Source: Gammaproteobacteria bacterium (GTDB taxonomy: Bacteria > Pseudomonadota > Gammaproteobacteria > Nitrosococcales > Methylophagaceae). Taken from it: DNA of 5,161 nucleotides. The stretch's first letter is position 1. Each line of letters starts with the position of its first letter. Location: positions 1-5,161 of the forward strand of contig QNEY01000143.1 in assembly GCA_003645385.1 (NCBI GenBank), read 5' to 3'. The notes beneath the pieces are model-generated. The model did not search any database and was not told where the DNA came from. It saw only the letters and a program-made list of their open reading frames with translations. A program made the translations under genes and the position numbers. This document shows, in pieces, positions 1-4,709 of this stretch.

Positions 1-825
1 AGCCGAAGCTGTGTGATGTGGCGATCTAAATGGCCGTTGCCGCCATTGCTCCACCTTAAATCCATGAGATGAAATCGAGTGTACTGTTGCTGTTTCAACT
101 GCTTCCTGTTCAGTCATTTCAGACAAAATTCCGGGTAGGCGACTGGCTAACATGGTTTTTCCTGTGCCCGGAGGACCCGTAAAAAGTATGCTATGCGAAC
201 CTGCTGCGGCAACTTCCAAAGCTCGTCGAGCACTAGACTGACCTCTAACATCTGATAAATCAGGGTATTGTACTGTCTCACTGTTTGTAGATGACTCAGA
301 CAATGACAATATTTGCTGTCCGTGTAAATGAGCACAAACTGCTAATAAATGATTTGCACCAAAACTTCTACTCTCTCCAATCAATGTTGCTTCATCAGCA
401 TTGATTGCTGGCAATATCAGTTCTCGCCCTGCTCTAGTTACAGCTAATGTTGTTGGTAGTACCCCACGAACCGAACGCAATTCACCTGTTAAACCCAATT
501 CTCCAATAAACTCTTTGTCAGCCAAGGAAGTAATCGGTATTTGCCCTGATGCAGCCAAAATACCCAATGCAATTGGCAAATCAAACCGACCACCTTCTTT
601 AGGCAAATCTGCCGGTGCCAAATTAATAGTAATGCGCTGTTGTGGGAAATTAAACTGAGAATTAATCAGTGCGGAACGAACTCTATCCTTACTTTCCTTC
701 ACTGCCGTTTCAGCCATACCAACAATATTTAGCGCCGGTAATCCATTAGATAAATGGACTTCGACTGTTACCTGTTGAGCAGTAATCCCCGTAATAGCTC
801 GACTATAAACCGTTGCAATACTCAT
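1..825 (-). CDS. comM: ComM/YifB family AAA+ ATPase (Mg chelatase-like helicase), 3' end outside window
   Basis: The first 275 residues are present and the frame is open to the left edge; the family is about 500 residues long, so roughly half is missing. The protein starts MSIATVYSRAITGI. The N-terminal ChlI-like (Lon-protease-fold) domain is recognisable by NLAPADLPKEG at residues 68-78 and FDLPIALGILAA at 81-92. A Walker A motif GPPGTGKT sits at 217-224, and the visible part ends in RPFRSPHHTASA, a block typical of ComM just before the rest of the AAA+ core. In Vibrio and other naturally competent bacteria ComM is a hexameric cytoplasmic helicase that promotes branch migration during integration of transforming DNA. 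The gene is widespread, also in species not known to be competent. An AAGGA ribosome site lies at 835-839, nine bases before the ATG. It is the last visible gene of a likely ubiK-ppnP-comM unit, 33 bases after ppnP. The family call is firm; the competence role is inferred from homologues. Confidence 0.95.
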   Translation of the reverse strand, partial: MSIATVYSRAITGITAQQVTVEVHLSNGLPALNIVGMAETAVKESKDRVRSALINSQFNFPQQRITINLAPADLPKEGGRFDLPIALGILAASGQIPITSLADKEFIGELGLTGELRSVRGVLPTTLAVTRAGRELILPAINADEATLIGESRSFGANHLLAVCAHLHGQQILSLSESSTNSETVQYPDLSDVRGQSSARRALEVAAAGSHSILFTGPPGTGKTMLASRLPGILSEMTEQEAVETATVHSISSHGFKVEQWRQRPFRSPHHTASA

Positions 826-858
826 TTTTGACCATCCTTGGTAAAGTTGGAACTAAAT

Positions 859-1173
859 CTAATCTAGATATGAACAGCAATAATCCGCTAGTTGAGTGAC
901 TTTTATATCAAATGAAGAATCAGCTGGCACATTAAATGATTCACCACCCTTAATTGAAATCCACTCATCAGTACCGTCTAAACAGTATGTTAATTCACCT
1001 GCCATAATTTCCATCAATTCTGCTTTGACTGTACCAAACGTGTATTCACCCGGCATCATGATGCCCAACGTTTTAGTGACGCCATCGGCAAAGGTAACTG
1101 TGCGGCTTGTAACATTGCCATCAAAATAGACATTAGCTTCACGGGTTATGGTTACATTATTAAATTCAGACAT
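859..1173 (-). CDS. ppnP: pyrimidine/purine nucleoside phosphorylase (PpnP/YaiE, DUF1255)
   Basis: A 104-residue cupin-like protein that resembles E. coli PpnP (YaiE, 94 residues), with about ten more residues at the N terminus. Shared features are the N-terminal ANVYFDGNVTSR stretch (E. coli has NEYFSGKV), the block GIMMPGEYTFGT (residues 37-48), the EIMAGEL turn (55-61), the GGESFNVPADSSFDIKV segment (76-92), and a YCCSYLD end comparable to YLCRYL. E. coli PpnP catalyses phosphorolysis of several purine and pyrimidine nucleosides to the free base and ribose-1-phosphate, acting in cytoplasmic nucleoside salvage. The ATG is preceded by AAGAGAA (1178-1184), which overlaps the TAA stop of the upstream ubiK gene. 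This implies co-transcription and possibly translational coupling. Its position between ubiK and comM has no obvious functional link. Confidence 0.93.
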   Translation of the reverse strand: MSEFNNVTITREANVYFDGNVTSRTVTFADGVTKTLGIMMPGEYTFGTVKAELMEIMAGELTYCLDGTDEWISIKGGESFNVPADSSFDIKVTQLADYCCSYLD

Positions 1174-1182
1174 CGGGTTCTC

Positions 1183-1434
1183 TTAGTTATCAATTTTTGA
1201 TTGTTCTAACCCAGTGACACGAGCTTCTAATGCTTCAAGTTTTTCACGGGTACGATGTAAAACCTGTGTCTGCACATCGAACTCTTCTCGTGTTACCAAG
1301 TCCAGCTTGGCAAAAGTAGCACTTAAGGCCGCACGAATATTCTTTTCGACATCTTCCTGCATTGATGTAAAACCAGATGGCATGGCACTGGTTATTGTAT
1401 TGACTACATCTTCAATTTTTTTAGCATCTAACAT
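1183..1434 (-). CDS. ubiK: ubiquinone biosynthesis accessory factor UbiK (YqiC family)
   Basis: An 83-residue protein matching the E. coli UbiK/YqiC pattern: MLDAKKIEDVV at the start, EDVEKNIRAAL at residues 27-37, and the family signature DLVTREEFDVQTQVL (45-59) followed by HRTREKLEALEARV (60-73), a heptad-rich coiled coil. UbiK forms an oligomer and binds UbiJ; in E. coli and Salmonella it is needed for efficient ubiquinone production under aerobic conditions. It is thought to act with the soluble or membrane-near Ubi complex. The frame is open further upstream to an ATG at 1479, but I choose the start at 1434. The homologues begin M-[LI]-D-x-K-K-I, there is an AGAGGAA ribosome site six bases before it, and the extra 15 residues have no family counterpart. 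A likely promoter also overlaps the longer version. It is the first gene of the minus-strand set. Confidence 0.95.
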   Translation of the reverse strand: MLDAKKIEDVVNTITSAMPSGFTSMQEDVEKNIRAALSATFAKLDLVTREEFDVQTQVLHRTREKLEALEARVTGLEQSKIDN

Positions 1435-1440
1435 TGATAA

Positions 1441-1447
1441 TTCCTCT
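1441..1447 (-). promoter_or_regulatory. ribosome binding site deciding the ubiK start
   Basis: AGAGGAA on the minus strand, six bases before the ATG at 1434. It supports the 83-residue form of UbiK over the longer reading from 1479, which has no comparable site close upstream. Confidence 0.8.
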
Positions 1448-1462
1448 ATTTCACTGCCACCC

Positions 1463-1490
1463 ATTTTACGGCAAAGCAATTTAGACTCAA
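1463..1490 (-). promoter_or_regulatory. candidate sigma-70 promoter for ubiK-ppnP-comM
   Basis: On the minus strand, TTGAGT (1485-1490, four of six consensus bases) is followed by a 16-base spacer and TAAAAT (1463-1468, five of six). Transcription would begin near 1456, giving a leader of about 20 bases that contains the ribosome site. It was found by eye only, in an AT-rich region where chance matches are common. Confidence 0.4.
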
Positions 1491-1656
1491 GCTAAAATAA
1501 TCTCTGCCATAAAATTAGCCTTCACCAAAAAGATATAAGACAGCAGAACACCTGCCTAAGGTACTAAGTACAACAACATCAAGTGCGTTGTATGTGGCCC
1601 ATAAAAACTTTTTAAAAATAGGACACTTTCGAACTTAAGACATCTAAATAGCAAAC

Positions 1657-1683
1657 ATGACAGTAAAATAAAGAGTGTGTAAT
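1657..1683 (+). promoter_or_regulatory. weak candidate promoter for the cytochrome operon
   Basis: ATGACA (1657-1662, five of six bases of the -35 consensus) and TGTAAT (1678-1683, five of six of the -10 consensus) are separated by 15 bases, shorter than the usual 16-18. A start near 1690 would place the short leader ORF about 35 bases downstream. Suggestive only. Confidence 0.28.
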
Positions 1684-1723
1684 ACTTCAATCTCAATTTT
1701 CATTATCAAATGGAATGCAAAAG

Positions 1724-1816
1724 ATGAAATGGCGCAATCGAAGAGTTAGTAATAATATTGAAGATAGACATTCTTCACCTGTAAGGAAACGTAGAGCTGG
1801 AAAAGAGGAAAAATGA
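1724..1816 (+). CDS. 30-residue ORF resembling the N terminus of YpfJ-type zinc metallopeptidase; remnant or leader peptide
   Basis: The peptide begins MKWRNRRVSNNIEDR, closely resembling the start of the neutral zinc metallopeptidase family (E. coli YpfJ begins MRWQGRRESDNVEDRR). The resemblance stops after about 15 residues; the remainder (HSSPVRKRRAGKEEK) is highly charged and ends at TGA. No membrane segment or HExxH site of that family follows, so this cannot be an active peptidase. A weak GGAA ribosome site lies at 1712-1715, eight bases upstream. The stop overlaps the preferred start of the octahaem cytochrome as TGATG, an arrangement typical of translational coupling, and the cytochrome's ribosome site lies inside this ORF. 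It may be the stump of a metallopeptidase gene cut by insertion of the cytochrome operon, now perhaps acting as a translated leader. An ATG at 1715 in the same frame is a less likely start. Whether it is translated is unknown. Confidence 0.45.
   Translation: MKWRNRRVSNNIEDRHSSPVRKRRAGKEEK
1804..1810 (+). promoter_or_regulatory. ribosome binding site deciding the octahaem cytochrome start
   Basis: The AGAGGAA core lies at 1804-1810. Two ATG codons follow in tandem, at 1813 and 1816. The GAGGA core is three bases from the first and six from the second, so the second is favoured. The site lies inside the short upstream ORF. Confidence 0.65.
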
Positions 1817-3507
1817 TGTTCCAGCATAGCTTTATATTACGACTTGGACATACATCCAGATTGATGGTGTTCTTGTTCATATGTTTTATAACAGTTACCA
1901 CTTGCCCCCCAAGTATGGCGGAAACCTATGAGCATCCATCAGATGTAGATATGAATTTTCGTCAGAATATAGTGGTTGAAAAACCAACGGTGCGTGTTGA
2001 TTCTAATTCCACTGCCGATCACAGTAAGTTTGAGGAACTAAAACAACCCTTTTCATCGGGGCCAGAGGTAACCAAGACTTGCCTGAAATGCCATACTGAG
2101 GCTGGGCACCAGTTCATGAAAAACATTCACTGGACTTGGAACTATAAAAATGAAAAAACAGGTCAGCTTCTCGGCAAAAAGCATCTCGTCAATAACTTTT
2201 GTACCAATGCACGTGGTAATGAAGGTATGTGCGCTCAGTGTCATGCGGGTTATGGCTGGAAAGACGAAACCTTTGACTTCACCAACCAAGACAATATTGA
2301 CTGCATAGTTTGCCATGATCGTAGTGGAACCTATTACAAAACACCTCCGACCGAAGGTAACGCAACCTGCTCCATTATGTTTGAAGGCAAGCAACCAATT
2401 CAGTGGTCAGAAGTGGCTCAAAGTGTAGGTTTGCCAGTACGTGAAAACTGTGGAGGCTGTCATTTTTATGGTGGTGGTGGAGATGGTGTTAAACATGGTG
2501 ATCTTGACTCTTCTTTAATTCATCCCGATAAAAAACTTGATGTTCATATGGATGAAGCTGGACTTAATTTTTCGTGTAACAGCTGCCATGTTAGTGATAA
2601 ACATATCTGGGAAGGTAGTCGTTATGATGTCGTTGCCAAAGATACAAAAGGTACAGGAAAGCCAGGACAACGTCGTGATGTGGCAACCTGTGAATCCTGT
2701 CACGGTTTACAACCCCACCCTAATGACAGCTTGAGCAACATTAAGCTGAATAACCATATCGATAGGATTGCCTGTCAAACCTGTCATATTCCTACCATTG
2801 CACGTGGAGGTGTCGCCACCATGACAGATTGGGACTGGCGTACTGCGGGCAAAACAAAAAATGGGGAAGGCTATAAAGAGAAAGAATACACTCAGGGTGA
2901 TGGAGAACATCGAGCTACTTATAAATCCATCAAAGGTGATTTTAAGTATGCTGAAAACCTAGTCCCACATTATGGGTGGTTTAATGGGCAAATGATCTAC
3001 ACCACCATTGATACTAAATTTGATCCTTCTAAAGGTGTTGTTGATATTAATAGCTATGTTGGCTCAGCCACAGATGGTAAATCACGAATTTGGCCTTTTA
3101 AACAAATGCACACAGTGATGCCTTACGATAAAGGCAATAACACACTGGTTTACATGCACCTATGGGGAGAGGACGAAAATGCCTATTGGGGTAATTATGA
3201 TTTTGGTAACGCTATTAAAGCTGGTATGGAAAAGAATAACCTGCCCTATAGTGGAGAATATGATTTTGTCGATACCTATTCTTATTGGCCAATAACCCAC
3301 ATGGTTGCACCTAAAGAAGACGCACTGACTTGTAATGAATGTCATGTTAAAGATGGACGCATGACAGATCTAAAAGGTTTTTATATGCCGGGGAGAGATT
3401 CGAATTACTGGCTTGATCTGCTCGGTATTATTGCCATCATCACAACCCTTCTTGCTGTTATAGCACACGGCCTGATTCGGGTCGTAATGAATAGAAAGAG
3501 GGATTAA
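1816..3507 (+). CDS. octahaem c-type cytochrome, tetrathionate reductase (OTR) family, membrane-anchored
   Basis: A 563-residue protein with exactly eight CXXCH haem c motifs: CLKCH (89-93), CAQCH (139-143), CIVCH (163-167), CGGCH (212-216), CNSCH (254-258), CESCH (292-296), CQTCH (320-324) and, after a gap of about 180 residues, CNECH (506-510). A signal peptide (hydrophobic core about 16-30, likely cleavage after PSMA near 35) sends it to the periplasm. A single hydrophobic helix at about 533-557 followed by NRKRD should anchor its C terminus in the inner membrane. Haem number, spacing and the PHYGWFNG block (384-391) suit the Shewanella OTR family, in which one active-site haem is lysine-ligated. 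K149 in GYGWKD, just after haem motif 2, is a candidate for that ligand. Two cysteines outside haem motifs (C129, C185) could pair. Purified Shewanella OTR reduces tetrathionate, nitrite and hydroxylamine in vitro, so the physiological substrate here is open. The cytochrome b gene follows after two bases and probably supplies electrons. An in-frame ATG at 1813 would add one residue. Confidence 0.9.
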   Translation: MFQHSFILRLGHTSRLMVFLFICFITVTTCPPSMAETYEHPSDVDMNFRQNIVVEKPTVRVDSNSTADHSKFEELKQPFSSGPEVTKTCLKCHTEAGHQFMKNIHWTWNYKNEKTGQLLGKKHLVNNFCTNARGNEGMCAQCHAGYGWKDETFDFTNQDNIDCIVCHDRSGTYYKTPPTEGNATCSIMFEGKQPIQWSEVAQSVGLPVRENCGGCHFYGGGGDGVKHGDLDSSLIHPDKKLDVHMDEAGLNFSCNSCHVSDKHIWEGSRYDVVAKDTKGTGKPGQRRDVATCESCHGLQPHPNDSLSNIKLNNHIDRIACQTCHIPTIARGGVATMTDWDWRTAGKTKNGEGYKEKEYTQGDGEHRATYKSIKGDFKYAENLVPHYGWFNGQMIYTTIDTKFDPSKGVVDINSYVGSATDGKSRIWPFKQMHTVMPYDKGNNTLVYMHLWGEDENAYWGNYDFGNAIKAGMEKNNLPYSGEYDFVDTYSYWPITHMVAPKEDALTCNECHVKDGRMTDLKGFYMPGRDSNYWLDLLGIIAIITTLLAVIAHGLIRVVMNRKRD

Positions 3508-3509
3508 TC

Positions 3510-4157
3510 ATGTCACAACGTTACATTATGATTTTTACGCGCTTTGAACGGTTTTGGCACTGGTCACAAATGCTATTAATTATGATACTGCTGTTTACTG
3601 GCTTCGGTATTCATGGATTTCATCAATTGCTAGATTTTCAGAGCGCTGTCGAATTACATACTTTGTGTGCTATTAGTTTATTAGTTTTATGGATATTTGC
3701 TATCTTTTGGCATTTGACAACAGGGACATGGCGGCATTATGTGCCAACAACCGATGGTTTATGGAAGGTTGCACAATTTTATGCTTTTGGTATCTTCAAA
3801 GGAGAACGTCACCCTTATCACAAGGCTTATTGGCGCAAACATAATCCTTTGCAGGCAATTTCTTATTTAGCACTCAAATTATTTTTATTCCCTGTAATTT
3901 GGATTAGCGGTATCCTCTACCTGTTATACCCGCTTTGGGCAACAACATCGGCGGAACAGTTGGTCTGGGTTGCTATTATTCATACCGCAGTTGCTTTTGC
4001 TATCCTGCTTTTCGTGATAATCCATATTTACCTGTTAAGCACTGGGCATTCTTTCAAAGAGCATGTCATGCCGATGATTAACGGTTTTGACAAGGTAGAA
4101 TTATCCAGTGAAGAAGAGGCTTATTTGGAAAAAGATGAGCCGGGGAATATTCGTTAG
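3510..4157 (+). CDS. cytochrome b561-type membrane protein, electron partner of the octahaem cytochrome
   Basis: A 215-residue integral membrane protein with four predicted helices at about 18-37, 47-69, 116-140 and 150-177. Its arrangement suits the cytochrome b561 / Ni-hydrogenase cytochrome b superfamily. Likely haem b ligands are among H17 (RFERFWHW at the start of helix 1), H50, H68 (IFWHLTTG), H158 and H172; the family usually carries two b haems held by histidines in the helices. The charged C-terminal tail (about 190-215) should be cytoplasmic. Its start lies two bases after the octahaem gene's stop, with a GAGGGA ribosome site at 3498-3503 inside the end of that gene, so the two are almost certainly co-transcribed. 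By analogy with other quinol-oxidising di-haem cytochromes b, it would pass electrons between the quinone pool and the periplasmic octahaem protein. Direction and quinone type are inferred, not shown. Confidence 0.88.
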   Translation: MSQRYIMIFTRFERFWHWSQMLLIMILLFTGFGIHGFHQLLDFQSAVELHTLCAISLLVLWIFAIFWHLTTGTWRHYVPTTDGLWKVAQFYAFGIFKGERHPYHKAYWRKHNPLQAISYLALKLFLFPVIWISGILYLLYPLWATTSAEQLVWVAIIHTAVAFAILLFVIIHIYLLSTGHSFKEHVMPMINGFDKVELSSEEEAYLEKDEPGNIR

Positions 4158-4250
4158 TTATTCATCTTAATATTGCTGATTGAGGAAAAAACATATCAAG
4201 GTAAATCGATACGTGTTTTGGTTTAAGAAAGGTTTAACTGAAGGTACAAC

Positions 4251-4619
4251 ATGAGATATCAATCTAAAACAAATATTTTGGGCTGGCCATTTGTAAGTAT
4301 CGCCTTGGGGCCAAACCATGAGAAAAAAGAGAACAAGGGGATAGCTAAAGGCATTATTGCAATTGGTGATATTTCATTAGGTCTTATCTCTTTTGGTTGG
4401 ATTTCCTTTGGTTTGTTTTCTTTTGGTGGTGTATCCCTTGGTGCAGTTAGTACCGGTGGTCTTGCCATAGGGATCTTCTCTATGGGCGGTGTTGCTATAG
4501 GGCTTGCTGCGGTAGGTGGTGTAGCTATTGGCCATAATGTTGTTGGAGGCCTCGCCATTGGAATTCAGTTTTTTGCAGATGCACAGATTAATCTTATCGA
4601 GTTCTTCACTATTGAATAG
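4251..4619 (+). CDS. glycine pentad-repeat protein of unknown function
   Basis: A 122-residue protein. The N-terminal 33 residues include GWPFVSIALGP and a charged stretch (HEKKENKG). Residues 34-103 are 14 uninterrupted five-residue units of the form G-x-hydrophobic-[A/S]-hydrophobic, for example GDISL, GLISF, GWISF, GGVSL and GGVAI. From residue 59 every second unit starts GG, giving a ten-residue super-repeat. The tail (104-122) is irregular and hydrophobic. There is no signal peptide. I recall similar GG-x-A-I-G repeat proteins annotated as hypothetical in many bacteria, but know no assigned role. The regular spacing of glycine and small residues would suit a beta-solenoid; packing as glycine-rich membrane hairpins is the alternative. 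A GAAGG ribosome site lies at 4240-4244, six bases before the ATG. It follows the cytochrome b gene by 93 bases on the same strand; a functional link is not shown. Confidence 0.8.
   Translation: MRYQSKTNILGWPFVSIALGPNHEKKENKGIAKGIIAIGDISLGLISFGWISFGLFSFGGVSLGAVSTGGLAIGIFSMGGVAIGLAAVGGVAIGHNVVGGLAIGIQFFADAQINLIEFFTIE
4350..4559 (+). repeat. coding repeat: 14 x 15-bp glycine pentad units
   Basis: The DNA encodes 14 consecutive five-residue units with a glycine codon every 15 bases. In the second half a 30-base super-repeat is visible through near-identical segments such as GGTGGTGTAGCTATTGG (about 4515-4531) and GGCGGTGTTGCTATAGG (about 4485-4501). Third-position differences between units show the array is not a recent exact duplication. 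Confidence 0.85.
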
Positions 4620-4626
4620 TGAAGAA
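4602..4626. repeat. perfect 12-bp inverted repeat spanning a stop codon
   Basis: TTCTTCACTATT (4602-4613) and AATAGTGAAGAA (4615-4626) are exact reverse complements around a single G. As RNA it would form a stem of about ten base pairs with a TTGAA loop, and it contains the TAG stop (4617-4619) of the repeat-protein gene. There is no T-run directly after it on either strand, so it is not a classic intrinsic terminator by itself. It could protect the 3' end of the mRNA, help termination together with the smaller hairpin downstream, or bind a protein as DNA. Confidence 0.75.
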
Positions 4627-4634
4627 AAACAGGC

Positions 4635-4654
4635 TGTCTTTAATAGACATTTTT
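4635..4654 (+). terminator. weak candidate intrinsic terminator
   Basis: TGTCT (4635-4639) and AGACA (4645-4649) form a five-pair stem with a TTAAT loop, followed at once by five T (4650-4654). The stem is short and AT-rich, so alone it would be inefficient. It lies eight bases after the perfect inverted repeat, and the two together may end the cytochrome/repeat-protein transcript. Confidence 0.35.
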
Positions 4655-4681
4655 GAAGCTAATGTGGCATTAATTTATTAC
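4653..4681 (+). promoter_or_regulatory. candidate sigma-70 promoter for the YbaK-like gene
   Basis: TTGAAG (4653-4658, four of six bases) and TATTAC (4676-4681, four of six) are 17 bases apart, immediately after the putative terminator and about 30 bases before the ATG at 4710. The spacing and position are good but the boxes are moderate; found by eye. Confidence 0.28.
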
Positions 4682-4709
4682 AGATCTATTTTCTTCTCTG
4701 GAGCACGTC

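Larger units (their letters stand above)
1435..1723. other. divergent intergenic region
   Basis: This is the non-coding gap between the divergent ubiK and cytochrome transcription units. It is AT-rich and stop-dense, with no convincing protein homology, tRNA or CRISPR-like repeat. Visible structure is limited to a short palindrome GTACTAAGTAC (1561-1571), an A/T-run stretch AAAAACTTTTTAAAAA around 1605-1620, and the two promoter candidates listed separately. The palindrome could be half of an operator, but nothing in the window supports a particular regulator. No clear FNR or NarL-type box was found. Confidence 0.6.

Noticed and set aside
401..658. 85-residue plus-strand open frame
   Set aside because: It lies antisense to the well-supported comM gene and has no recognisable family or ribosome site.
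1435..1479. Longer N terminus for UbiK starting at 1479
   Set aside because: Homologues begin at the M-L-D-x-K-K position (1434), which has an AGAGGAA ribosome site; a likely promoter overlaps the extension.
1695..1710. Possible FNR-type half site (ATCAA) upstream of the leader ORF
   Set aside because: Only the right half matches; the left half (expected TTGAT) is not recognisable, so no FNR box is claimed.
2053..2394. 113-residue minus-strand open frame within the octahaem gene
   Set aside because: It is antisense to a strand carrying eight haem motifs; its length reflects codon bias of the real gene and it resembles no known protein.
4158..4250. Promoter or terminator between the cytochrome b gene and the repeat-protein gene
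   Set aside because: No stem followed by a T-run and no well-spaced -35/-10 pair was found; TTGCTG and TATCAA at 4173-4199 are only 15 bases apart and weak. The region holds nothing convincing beyond the ribosome site at its end.
4259..4558. 99-residue proline-rich minus-strand open frame
   Set aside because: It mirrors the glycine repeat: GGN codons read backwards as NCC, giving a regular proline pattern. No ribosome site or family resemblance is visible.
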